DNA from: Neostapfia colusana
Lineage: Eukaryota > Streptophyta > Magnoliopsida > Poales > Poaceae
DNA: 64,000 nt
Reading direction: 5' to 3'
Assembly (NCBI GenBank): GCA_030760725.1
Contig: JASWHV010000008.1
Span: forward strand, 57,139,671-57,203,670
The notes below the pieces were generated by a model. That model was given only the letters and a program-made list of their open reading frames with translations, had not been told where the DNA came from and searched no databases. This document shows, piece by piece, positions 22,350 to 32,480 of the stretch. Every line of letters starts with the position of its first letter. Positions within the stretch are counted from its first letter, which is position 1. The translations under genes were made by a program, and so were the position numbers.

Positions 22350-23592
22350 AGGTAAAGTTGGGCCGGCCAGACTTATCCGGGCCAGAGGCTTGACTAGTCC
22401 GGAAATCCCACGGCTTAGTCCGTTTTGGGGTGGACTAAGAGTTCTTGTCTGAGTTCGAACTTGTCTATTTTGGGATGGATTAGTCCGTTTCTCTGTTGAA
22501 AAGAGTGTTTTGGGACTAAGTCCTGGTAGATCGGACTTGTGTGCCTCCATGGTCGGACTAGTCCGGGCTAGCTAGACTTGTCCGGTTTCACCATGACAAA
22601 GAGTCCCTGAGTGTGTTCGGGCTAGTCCGTTCTGAGGCGGACTATTCCGTATTGTTGTGAGATAAGAGCTCCCACGGCTAAGTCTTGGTGGACCGAACTT
22701 GTCCGCCTCAGTGGCCGGACTAGTCCGGGTCCTCCAGACTTGTCCGTTCTCACCCGGACAAAGAGTTCCTGTGTGAGATCGGACTAGTCCGGGTCCTGAC
22801 CAGACTAGTCCTGACTTTTGGTATGTGGCAATGGTTGGATTCGGGACTTCTATAAAAGGAGATGCCCCGACTCCATTTACAACCCCCTAGAACCCTAGTG
22901 CCGCCACAACCTTCCTAGAGCCTCTCCAAGCCTTCTCCATTGCCTACTCACCCTCTTGAATCAAATCTTGAGTGAATTTGGGTGTGTGAGAAGAGGAGAA
23001 GGAAGAACTTCGCGTTTAGACTCTTGGAGTGATCTCGTGCACTTGGTGTGATCTGTGGCTTGTAAGATCGGTGAAGCTTTCTAGAAGTGATCAAGTGGGA
23101 GCCTCGGATTGTGAGAAGCCCCAAAACTTTGTAAGTTCACCCTTGAGATAGTGAAGAACCGGGTTGGCCATAGTGGCGACTTGGTGAGGAAAGGGTTGTT
23201 AGACCTGGTCCTTTGTGGACTCCTCCATGGGGACGTAGATTCCTGAGTGGAATCGAACCTCGGGAAAAAATCCTCAGTGTCTCTCTTGCATGTACATTTC
23301 TTTGAAGATCAAGATTGCTTAGGGTTTGTTTTAATTATTTTGCTATACATCATCACAATGTTACAATTCATTTCAATATTCTGTCACACTTGTCATATAG
23401 AATTGCTAGTTGTTTCATCCATATTTTGTTAAACTAAAATCTCGAGAAAAAACCCTTAAAAATTATGTTTTAAGTCTTTCCGGCGGTTTGACCAGACTAG
23501 TCCGCCCTCAAGGCAGACTAGTACGGCCCCTTTAGGCTCTTCCACAAGCAAACCGGACTAGTCCGCCCGTGAGCCAGACTAGTCCGGCCATT
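22350..23592. repeat. Dispersed GACTAGTCCGG motif array in the solo LTR
   Basis: More than a dozen copies or variants of (G/C)GACTAGTCCG(G/C) and GACTTGTCCG occur on both sides of the TATA box, dense at 22360-22810 and again at 23490-23590. CTAG makes the core self-complementary. Possible enhancer-type repeats; function inferred. Confidence 0.8.
22851..22859 (+). promoter_or_regulatory. TATA box of the solo copia LTR
   Basis: TATAAAAGG is followed about 30 bases later by a CCTAGAACCC leader-like stretch. Confidence 0.65.
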
Positions 23593-23667
23593 GTGTTCTA
23601 TTTTAATTTAATTAATTAATTTCAGGTATTTTAGCCTATTCACCCCCCTCTAGGCAATTTCAGTTAG

Positions 23668-24142
23668 GTTGAGGAGTAGATGAGTTTTTATATGTACGAT
23701 TTGTAAAGAGGACCGTTGGATGAGATCCAAAGGTGCACATAAACCGGACCAACTCTCAAGCCCAACCCAGCCCAGCTCCAACGTCGCCCTACCTCCCTTC
23801 CTCTCTCCTCAGTTTTGCCTCACCACACCCTCAACTCCACCACCGCCTCCTCCTCTACTCGTCGCCCAAACCACGGTCCGTCGTAAATAAGGGTTATATA
23901 CCCGAGGGCTCAGCCAGACCAACTCTCAGGCCCAACACGGCCCAGCTCCAACGCCGCTCTACCTCCCCTACTCTCTCCTCAGTCCTGCCTAGTCGGTCGG
24001 TAGTACAACAATAATTAGTCGAACAATCATCGAACTGGACACGGAAGGGAATGGTACTAATACGGAAGGCAAGCGCTCGTTGGAACACGAACATGGAGGT
24101 GAATGGTACCAATAGAGCGCAAATACGGCCATTTCTTAATCC
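23668..24142 (+). other. CACTA-3 5' region between the solo LTR and leader
   Basis: Non-coding, C-rich sequence with one subterminal-like CCGTCGTAAATAA near 23880 and an internal repeat: AACTCTCA(A/G)GCCCAAC...CCAGCTCCAACG occurs at 23751 and 23920. No gene seen. Confidence 0.6.
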
Positions 24143-24157
24143 TTCTCCCTCTCTCTA

Positions 24158-24198
<41 letters not shown>

Positions 24199-24199
24199 T
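24143..24199 (+). repeat. (CT)n(AT)n microsatellite in the CACTA-3 leader
   Basis: A CT-rich tract runs into about eleven AT dinucleotides. CT-rich tracts at the equivalent place in CACTA-1 and CACTA-2 suggest a pyrimidine patch near the transcription start. Confidence 0.85.
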
Positions 24200-24264
24200 T
24201 CCTATCTCTCTCTCATTGGAACACATGAAAAGCGTCTTAACGTAACCTATGTGTCACCAGTTTC

Positions 24265-24291
24265 GAACCTACACGTGACACGTGTAGGTTC
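24265..24291 (+). repeat. Perfect palindrome beside hairpin H2
   Basis: Thirteen bases (GAACCTACACGTG) are followed after one base by their exact complement. It lies between the CT tract and the long hairpin. Confidence 0.85.
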
Positions 24292-24319
24292 GGAATTGTC
24301 CCTTTTTTGGACAGCTTTG

Positions 24320-24506
24320 GAGTGACTGAGAGAGCTTACTTATGGCGAGACGCGAGAGGTATGGATCTTGATGAAGTTTCAGTTCTATAACCCTGATGTT
24401 CTCTGCTGCACCATTTCGAGCGGGCAGTTGGAGAACTACGGGGTTATGCCGCCAAAATTTCATCGGGATCTGTAGCCCACGTCTTGGCAAGCTCTCTCGG
24501 TCACTC
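24320..24506 (+). repeat. CACTA leader hairpin H2
   Basis: The arms 24320-24410 and about 24424-24506 pair imperfectly around a CCATTTCGAG loop. Outer ends are GAGTGACTGAG and CGGTCACTC. It lies 84 bases upstream of the transposase start. It shares the inner CTGCA-loop and GGTTATGCCGCC blocks with H1 and H3. Confidence 0.85.
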
Positions 24507-24589
24507 TTGGGTGGGTTTAGGACACATCCTTCCTAATAGAGATGTAGACGCGTGATATCTAACGCTGAATTTGGTTTGTAGGCTCAAAT

Positions 24590-27500
24590 ATGGGTGAAGA
24601 TCATAGTTGGATGTATACTGGTTGGAAAAAGAATGGAAGTCACTCAGATGAGTGGGTGACCAAGACTACAGCTTTTATGGACCATGCTTTTTCTTTAGCC
24701 AAGATAAATAAGGTGTGGTGTCCATGTAGCAGGTGCCAGAATATGAGGTGTTTGGACAAAAGAACACTTTCACTGGACTTGTGCCGATACGGTTTTGTGC
24801 CACATTATGAGGTGTGAGTCTTTCATGGCGAATCAGTGTCTAAACCCATAGAAGAAGAGGAAGAGGATGCTTATGGCATGGGGGTTGATAGGATGGACAA
24901 GATGCTTGAATCTTTACAACCAGAATTTAACGAAGACTCTTCTACACCGGAGGTTAAAGCGTTCTTCAATCTTCTCAAAGCCTCAGAAGAACCACTACAT
25001 GAGCACACAAAAGTGACACTCCTTTCTTTCTTGACACGGCTTGTGGCAGTTAAGTCTAAGTATTTCTTCTCAAATAATTGCTACAACGATCTTGTCAAAT
25101 TGATCAGCGATATTCTTCCAAAGCCTCATAAAGTTCCTAAAGACATGTACCAGTCAAAGAAAATGATTTCTAGTTTGGGTATGAAATATGAGAAGATTGA
25201 TGTATGCCAAGACAACTGCATGCTTTTCTGGAAACAGAATGTCAAAGAGAAAAAGTGCTTATAGTGTGGTAAATTGAGGTTTGTCGAAGTTGTTAACGAC
25301 GATGGTGACAAGGTGATGACAGAAGTCACACATAAGCTACTTCGTTATTTCCCCGTCACACCTCGGTTGAAACAATTGTTTCTCTCTAAAAGTACTGCCA
25401 GACATATGAGATGGCACAAAGAAGGTGTGTGTGACAACGATCGAGTAATGGTGCACCCATTCGATGGTGATGCATGGAAGGTGCTAGACAGCTTCGATGC
25501 AGACTTCGCTAGTGATGCGAGAATTATTTTCATCGGTTTAGCGATGATGGCTTCTCACCTTTCAGTACTCATGTTGGCCGATTTTTGCTATTCAGTACAA
25601 CCAACCACCTGGTCTTTATATGAAATATGAGTTCATGTTCCTTTGTCTCATTCTACCTGGACCGGATCATCCTGGTCCACGCCTTAACATGATATTGCAA
25701 CCCCTAATTGAAGAGTTGAAACAGTTGTGGACTGGAGTTGAAGCGTACGACTGTTACAAAAACAGAAATTCAACCTTCGAGTTGCGTACCTGTGGTCCAT
25801 CCATGATTTCCCGACATACGACATGTTTGCTAGTCGGAGCATCCATGGACGTGTGACATCTCCGATATGTGCTTTAGACACGAATTGTTTTTGTCATACT
25901 CATGGTGGCAAGATCTGCTACTTTGATTATCATAGACGTTGGTTGCCCCAGAATCACGTGTTTAAGCACCAGAAGAATGCTTTCAAAAAGAACACTATTG
26001 TGATGAAGAGACCGCCGAAGCATTTAAGTGGGTTAGAAATTGATAATATGTTGAAGAAACTTGTGTTAGATAAAGATCCTCCGGGATTTTTTATAGGTTA
26101 CGGAGAGGTACACAATTGGACTCACAGATATGGACTATGGGACCTATCGTACGTCAAGTCATTGATTTTAATGGACAATATTGATGTCATGCACCAGGAG
26201 CGTAACATGGGCGAATGCATCATAAGCACGTGCATGGATATGCCTGGCAAAACAAAAGACCATATAAAGGCTCGAAAGGATTTGACAGATCTTTGTAATC
26301 GTCCAATGCTTGAGCTCTCTGAAACTGGTGGCAAGCCATGTGCTTCTTTCTGTCTTAAACCTAACGAAAAGAAGGAAGTTCTGAATTGGTTGAAAGGGTT
26401 CAAATTCCTCGATGGCTACACTGCCAGCTTGAGACGAGCCGTTAATGTCAGGATGGGAAAACTAACTAGGTAAAAGAGTCAAGATTATCACATAATCATG
26501 GAAACACTCCTGCCCGTTATGCTTTGGGGCTACCTTGATGATGCAGTTTGGAAATTGTTAGCCGAGTTTAGCTATTTTTATTGGCACCTATGTGCTAAAT
26601 AAATCACGATACATATGATGGAGAAGTTGGAAAAGGTAATACCAGTTCTTTTATGTAAGATGGAAAAAATATTTCCTCCAGGATTTTTCAATCCAATGCA
26701 GCATCTCCTTATTCATCTACCGTATGAAGCGAAAGTGGGCGGCCCTGTGCAATATAGGTGGATGTATCACATTGAAAGATCTCTAAGATGTCTTAAACCA
26801 ATGGTTATAAATAGTGTTAGAGTTGAAGGGTGCATCGCTGAAGCATTTACTTTTAAGAAGGTAGGATACTTTTCAAGTGTTTACTTTGTAGAGGAAAACA
26901 ATGTCAATGCTTGTACGATGTGGTACAATGTGGATGAGGATTCTCTTTGTAGTGACCTATCTATTTTTGTGACGAGTGACCTATCTATTTTTCAACGAGG
27001 AGCACCCTTGTCGGTAGTAGCATGAGCTACAATTGTACCGCAGAAGAAAAGAAGGTTGCTTTGTTGTATATGCATGCTAATATAGATGAGATGGACAAAT
27101 ATTTCGAGTAAGTATCTGTTCTACTTCTATGCTATATAGAATTCTTTACTATAGCTTAGACATCAACCGATAGGCAAAGATAGAAACGATGCGGCGAGAT
27201 GGAATTAATGGAGGGCCTAATTTTCTATCTTGGTTTCAAGATCAAGGAACATTTTCTTATCACTTCTCTATCTTGAATTATATAGTACTATGTAAAAAAT
27301 ATTCTTATAAGTTCATATTATGGACAGTGTGTAAGATGCCAACGTCCATAAGGACTTGCGACAACTATCTTACGGAATATTCTAAGTTAGAATGTACGAT
27401 AGGTGGACGTCAACGGGTTCCGATTCCGTTCGACTCAATTTGAAGTTCTTTGTCCTCTTGCGGCAACGACTAATACCGGAGTTGTGACAAGAACAATCGA

Positions 27501-27986
27501 TGTTGAAGGATGGGAAACAAATTACTATGGGATCATTGACAAAGTCCTCAACTTTGCCGGAAATAAGGAACTTGAAATAGTTTTCTTTGATTGTGACTGG
27601 TTTGATAACCACAATAGAACCCGTGAAAACCAAGTTGGCATGGTTGAAGTGAAACACAACAAAAGGTTGTGAGGGTACAACTCTTTTGTCCTTGCAGACC
27701 AAGTTGAGCAAGTGTATTACCTACCTTATCCATTCTATAAGATGAGTGCTTCGTGGGTCGTACACAAGGTCAATCCTCGTGAATAGTAATTTACCCTAAG
27801 CGATGTTGGGTACCATGATACTCTGACGTCTGTTGGTGAGTTTGATAATGTTTACCAAGAATAAGAGATCTCCCAACCTCATTTGTCATTGAGCCTGGTC
27901 AAGAGCTCAATGATTTAGTTGGAGATGCCGATGATGTACAGACTCGCGAGAAGCGGAAACGGAAACCAGTCACTAAACCAATTTGA
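24590..27986 (+). pseudogene. CACTA-3 TNPD-like transposase, broken
   Basis: It starts MGEDHSWMYTGWKKNG after an acceptor-like TTTGTAG. Domains in order: transposase-associated domain with CSRCQN (24590-24817); a middle part with NNCYNDLVKLISDILP and FLSKSTARHMRWHKEG; the Transposase_21-type core with CHTHGGKICYFDYHRR, HNWTHRYGLWDL and NIDVMHQERN (25823-26473); a DUF4218-type part with HLLIHLPYEAKVGGPVQYRW (26615-26990); and a DUF4216-type part with TNTGVVTR and FFDCDWFDN (27400-27780). Stops occur after HYEV, after KKCL, after MGKLTR and in LCAK-stop-ITI, with further frameshifts near 25620 and 25800. A stretch near 27100-27390 looks intronic. The protein would be the catalytic transposase; this copy is dead. 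Confidence 0.92.
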
Positions 27987-28121
27987 TGGTCTTGTTTAAG
28001 GAGCAAAGTAAATGAGCAAAATTCTGATGACTTTTAAAATTAATAGTAATGATTTCTTTATTTAATATTCATGTTTTATATTTTATAATAACTATACGTT
28101 TTAAAGCATTGTTGCAATAGG

Positions 28122-30496
28122 ATGTCATCAGACAAGGGTAAGGGGGTAAAGAGGACTTTGAAGAGGTTTTTCAGCAGTGCAAGCATGATGGCTCACACAC
28201 AAGACGTGGCAGACACCCTTTTTCATGGTAGTAGCTCTTGAGAGAGCGGATGGTCTCAGTTGTTGACACACGTGCACTAGGAGCTGTCAGGCAGACCTGT
28301 TGGCGATAGGTAAGAAGCCCTTACGTTGTACCTTTAGAAAATTACGTAGTGCTAAAACTCTTTGATGCATAATTGTTCTTGTAGCGGATGGGAGGACACT
28401 ACCTTTGAGGGTAGAGAATGTCAAAGACAGGTCAACACTGTCTTAGGGAACCTCGTGTGTTTGCACTACCCTGGTGAGGTCCTTGGTAGCGGTGACGAGC
28501 GTATCCCTGCCATGTCATGGGATGATTACGCTCGTGCTACTAACCTGATGTACGGGACTTCTCAGGGTGCAGTGTGGGCCGACTTCTGGGTAAGTATTTT
28601 AATACATGTTTTAAATTTAGTTCTTTAATAGCTACAATGTTTAACACTTAGGTTTCTGTCTTCTTGTAGAGACGGTACCGTTTGGCGGATCCAGTGGATG
28701 CCGACCACGTGAGAGCGGTCTTCAATAAGAACGCCAGGAAGCTTGTTGCACAGGCAATCTCCTATGCCCGTATTCAAGCAACAAACGATTTCTTGAAGAG
28801 ACATCAAGGGTAGGAGCTTGCGGCGTTCAGAGACGGCTCCGAAACATACTTGACGGAGGAGCAGTATACCGAGGTAAACTAGTAGTGTTTTACTTATAAG
28901 TTTGATTTTGTAATGTCAAAACTATCTCAATCAATTACTAAATGCATGCAGGTGGGGATTTCTTGGTTGGAGGACTGTCCGGAGGATTACCGTGCCCTCT
29001 GTCGCCTGTGGTCCGGCGAGGACTTCGTCGCCAAGTCCAAGAGGGCCCGACAGTGCAGAGGATCTACCGGAGCTCATACGTATGGTCCGGGTGGCCATCT
29101 ACGTCTTGCTAGACAAATGGTAAGTAAAATACGTTCAAAACTTTATTATAGTATATTTATGCTACTGACTCGTATTTACAGGAAAACGAGCTCGGTGAAC
29201 ACCGAGCGACGTTCAGGTGTATAAAAGAGGTCACAGGGCAAGTGACCATTCACAGCCCGACCAGTTGTGCACTCTGGTGGCCACAGCAAGACTGGTGAAT
29301 CCTTGAACTAACATGTTGCTTTACTTGTAACTAACATTACTACTGACGCATTATTATGTATTGTTTGTATTTGTAGGAGAAGTATGGGGAGATGGCCATG
29401 AAGATTCACGGCGAAGATTATGATTGGCAGAACGCACCAATCGATGCGAACGTCGTGTATGCGAGCGGTAGCGGTAAAGCCCATGGACGGCGGGATGCTA
29501 CATGTTTTTTCATTCGACTTACATTATCTAACTCTTAATCTTTTTTTGCATAGTTTTGCCATTTTCGATGAAGTGGTTGACTCGAGGGAGGCAAGGCCTA
29601 CGAGGGGCTTCTCCTCGCAGTCTTCATCCGCTGGACCCAATCGGCGGATGTCAGTGAGGGAGCTGGAGATTCTAAGTGTCTAGGAAGAGCTACACCAAAC
29701 ACAGGAGAAGCTCCAGGAGCAAGAAGCCTTATTGAATGCCACTAAAGACTCTCAAACCACCTACAACGCATAGATACAAGCGACAATACAGGTAATAAAT
29801 TAAACTACAAAAAATATATAATTTTATTACTATTCATGTTCTAGGAAGGGGGGCCTTGGCGCAGCGGTAAAGCTGTTGCCTTGTGACCATGAGGTCACGG
29901 GTTCGAGTCCTGGAAACAGCCTCTTGCAGAAATGCAGGGAAAGGCTGCGTACAAAAGACCCAAATGGGTCGGACCCTTCCCCAGACCCTGCGCAAGCGGG
30001 AGCTACATGCACCGGGCTGCCCTTTTTACTATTCATGTTCTAATGTTTTTCTATCACAGGCTTTAGCACAGCAGCATGGACAACAAATTACCATTCCCAC
30101 ATGGCCGCCGCCGATTCCGAAGCCATGGGTGCCTTCTTCTACGGCACAGGTAAGCACCATTTCTTTAAACCATCGTACATTAGTTTACTATAGCAAACTA
30201 GGATAAATTTAGTCAACCATAGCCAAACTTAGCAAAATAAATCTATAATTGCTCAAACATATCAAAATTTAGACATATTTGCTCAAACACAAAAAAAACT
30301 TAGCTATAAATGCTCAAACATAGCCAAACTTAGTCAAACTTAGCTATATTTTCTCAAACATAGCCATAATTGCTTTTACATCTTACAGCGACCGGCGGCG
30401 GAGGCTCAGACTCCATCGCCTGTGCTACCGGGACCTGGAACACGACGCGAGGACGATATTCCGGGCTTCGGAGGTAGCGAACGTGGGAGTATGTAG
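28122..30496 (+). pseudogene. CACTA-3 TNPA-like second gene, multi-exon and broken
   Basis: It starts MSSDKGKGVKRTLKRFF. Exon-like blocks, each bounded by GT and CAG/TAG, include WDDYARATNLMYGTSQGAVWADFW (ends 28587), a RRYRLADPVDADHVRAVFNK block (28671), a WLEDCPEDYRALCRLWSGEDF block (28958), EKYGEMAMKIHGEDYDW (29375), a DSREARPTRGFSSQSSSAG block with a coiled-coil LQEQEALLNAT tail (29570-29790), and a proline-rich tail ending GGSERGSM. This matches the plant En/Spm second-gene (Ptta/En/Spm transposase) layout, whose product binds subterminal repeats. Stops after HGSSS, LTHVH and RHQG break it. An Au-type SINE sits in the last-but-one intron. Confidence 0.8.
29844..30025 (+). mobile_element. 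Au-type SINE (182 bp) with a 17-bp target duplication
   Basis: A tRNA-derived SINE has a promoter-like A box (TGGCGCAGCGG) and B box (GGTTCGAGTCC), a body containing GGGTCGGACCCTTCCCC, and a short T tail. It is flanked by identical 17-bp repeats TTACTATTCATGTTCTA at 29827-29843 and 30026-30042. The body matches the Au SINE family of grasses from memory. It lies in an intron of the TNPA-like gene. The tRNA-like head should not be called a tRNA gene. Confidence 0.92.
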
Positions 30497-30605
30497 TGTC
30501 ATGGATTATGCTTGATAATATTGTATTATGAACTGCCTGTGTTTATATATATTTTGTATCTACCTGTGAGCTGGCCATCGTGTCAGGTCAGCATTTTCTG
30601 TTTTT

Positions 30606-30813
30606 AGTTACGTACATTATTTACAACGGCCAGCTGCAGGCCGTCGTAAACAACCTTCCAGAGGGTGCCAGCTTGTACCCTCTCAGTTAATTACGTGGCC
30701 ATACTTGACATAGTTGTGCCGGCCTGTTGCCGTCATAAATAGGTTAATTACGATGGTTTTGAGCTTAATTACGACGGTTTTGGCCGTCGTAATTGTGGAA
30801 CATCGCTGTAGTG
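30606..30813 (+). repeat. CACTA-3 right subterminal repeats and terminus
   Basis: Units of TTTACAACGGC, GCCGTCGTAA, TTACGATGG and TTACGACGG occur in both orientations and end in GCTGTAGTG. Confidence 0.8.
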
Positions 30814-30816
30814 TAT

Positions 30817-31663
30817 GTCTACCAAAGGGTCTTAGCTGAAAGGGTGTGGACTAGGCTGAGGTGGTGCCTAGGTGGTAGATGACTGGACTGCCAACCAAGA
30901 AACATGCTGAGGTGGCTGCCACATCAAATGCCACACATGCTAGTGTGTGTCCTGGGTGACGTGTTGCTGACTGGGCTGCTACGTGTGCAATTTTGATGAC
31001 GTGTCATCCCACACTTGGCCACATGGACGCCACATAGGACAGAGAGGGTGTGATTGCGGCCGGCCGGAGTAGATCGCTGGCGGCTAGCCGGTGCTACGCA
31101 TTTTTCTTCTTCCTGGCAAACCAACTAGTGGCCGCGCTCCTACACATAATGGGGAGTCTACTGGTGGTGGAGGTCATTCGGGGGAATCATCGGAGAGGTG
31201 ACTACGGTTCACCGGAGAGGCGGCGGCTGCGGTTCACTATGGAACCTTGCGAGCGCCCTCAATTTCTGACGTTTGAACGGTCCAACACGTGCGCAGGGGC
31301 GTGTGGATGTATGTGGGGCACTTTGCCTAGCCGAGGGAGGTCCCAGGGCAGCCGGCGACGGACCGAGGCGGCTACAGATGATGGTCGTTCGGTGCAAGCC
31401 TCCTACAAGGCTCTAGCGCATGCTTTGGGGGGGGGGGGTGGAGCTGCTCTGTGGACCTCTAGGGGCGCCAAGGGAGGAAGATGAAAGGGAAAATAGGCTC
31501 ACCGGAGTAGAATTTTGGGTTCGCCGGACTTAGGGAAGAAGGGGATGAACCTTAAAATTTGCTTCGGCCGTGCTCGAATCCATTTGTCTATGGGCTTGAA
31601 AGCATCAGTTGAGTGATGCTACACTGGTGGATGGGTGAGGGGGCCTTTAAATAGCCGAGCTAT
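30817..31663 (-). mobile_element. LTR-H copy 2, segment 2 of 3
   Basis: This piece lies between CACTA-3 and CACTA-2. In sense (minus) orientation it carries a TATA-like box (CTATTTAAAGGC, about 31646-31657) near its start, followed by leader-like sequence, as expected for the U3/R region of an LTR. The corresponding 850 bp are missing from copy 1. Open frames such as 31050-31484 have no domain. Confidence 0.7.
31646..31657 (-). promoter_or_regulatory. TATA box of LTR-H copy 2
   Basis: The reverse complement reads CTATTTAAAGGC. CACTA-2 is inserted 6 bp upstream of it in sense orientation, separating the box from the U3. Confidence 0.55.
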
Positions 31664-31675
31664 CACTACAAGAAT

Positions 31676-32172
31676 ACGTATTATTTTCGTGGGCTAGAAG
31701 TATTTTCGTGAGCCCACACGAAAACAAAGTTATTTTCGTGAGCCGGATTATAGCTCACGACAATACATGTATAATTTCGTCGGCTTCCACATGGGCTCAC
31801 GAAAATATGTTTAATTTCGTCGGCTGCGCTGTTAGCTCGCGAAACTGAGGTCATTTTCATCGGCTCGGTCCGTGGCTCATGAAAATACTTTTGAAAGTAC
31901 CAAGTATTTTTGTCGGCTTCAAGTCCGGCTTCAAGTCAGCTTGGCAGACGGCTCACTAAAATACTTCTAGGGTAATTTCGTTGGCTTGGGTAAAGGCTCA
32001 CGAAAACAGTTCATAATTTCGTCGGCTTGATGGTTGTCTCACCAAAGTGGCTTTTAATTTCGTCGGCTTCTTGAGCTGGCTCACGACAGTGGCTTTTAAT
32101 TTTGTCGGCTTTTGTGCCGGCTCACGAAAGAACATTTAATTTTGTGGGCTTACACGTAGGCTCACGAAATTA
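31676..32172 (+). repeat. CACTA-2 left subterminal repeats
   Basis: About ten paired units of TTTTCGT(C/G)GGCT and GGCTCACGAAAAT occur in alternating orientation, spaced 20-40 bases apart, giving many small hairpins. Most units read GTCGGCT, unlike the GTGGGCC units at the right end. Confidence 0.85.
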
Positions 32173-32261
32173 CATGGTTAGCTGTCCGAACGCAGCTTCA
32201 GTTGTCCGAGCGTTCCACACACTTTCACTAGGTCTAGAGAGTCTAGACCGCGAGACTGTGC

Positions 32262-32480
32262 CGCCGCCCGCTAGCCGCGCCTCCGCTCGCCGCGCCGCCA
32301 CTCGCTAGCCGCGCTTCCACTCGCCATGCCGCCGCCCGCTAGCCGCGCCGCCAGCCGCTCACCGCGTCCCCACCCGCTCCCGCCACCAGCCGCTCGGGCC
32401 AGCCGCTCGCCGCGCCGCCAGCCGCTCCCGCCAGCCGCTCGGGCCCGGCCAGGCAGCCAGACGCGTGCCGCCAGATCCTC
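32262..32480 (+). repeat. GC-rich degenerate tandem repeat in CACTA-2
   Basis: Repeats of CCGCTCGCCGCGCCGCCA and CCGCTAGCCGCG with period about 15-30 occur here. Open frames on both strands arise from composition. Confidence 0.75.

Larger units (their letters stand above)
22051..23662 (+). mobile_element. Solo copia-type LTR (1,612 bp) inside CACTA-3
   Basis: It begins TGTAAGTGGATC, ends AGGCAATTTCA, and is flanked by direct GTTAG at 22046-22050 and 23663-23667, the 5-bp duplication of an LTR-element insertion. No internal domain is present, so it is a solo LTR left by recombination between two LTRs. A TATA box lies at 22851. The end contains TTCACCCCCCTCTAG, a tract common in grass SIRE/Maximus-type copia LTRs; the family assignment is inference. 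The U3 holds many GACTAGTCCGG repeats. Confidence 0.9.
21195..30813 (+). mobile_element. CACTA-3: complete-length CACTA transposon (9,619 bp)
   Basis: The left end CACCACAGGAAAC and right end GCTGTAGTG are flanked by TAT on both sides (21192-21194 and 30814-30816), the 3-bp duplication expected for CACTA elements. Subterminal ACGACGG repeats occur at both ends. Inside are a solo copia LTR, a leader hairpin, a TNPD-like gene, a TNPA-like gene with introns, and a SINE within one intron. The left heptamer has a T-to-C change also found in the duplicate at 5444. Both genes are broken, so the element is not autonomous now. Confidence 0.9.

Noticed and set aside
22350..23592. CRISPR-like repeated GACTAGTCCGG units
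   Set aside because: Spacing is irregular, the unit is only 10-11 bases, and it sits in a plant solo LTR.
24320..24506. Possible miR820 precursor
   Set aside because: The mature miR820 sequence as I recall it is not in any of the three hairpin arms; only the general idea of a CACTA-borne precursor is kept.
29855..29925. tRNA-like sequence with A and B boxes
   Set aside because: It is the head of an Au-type SINE with a 17-bp target duplication and no tRNA fold with acceptor stem.
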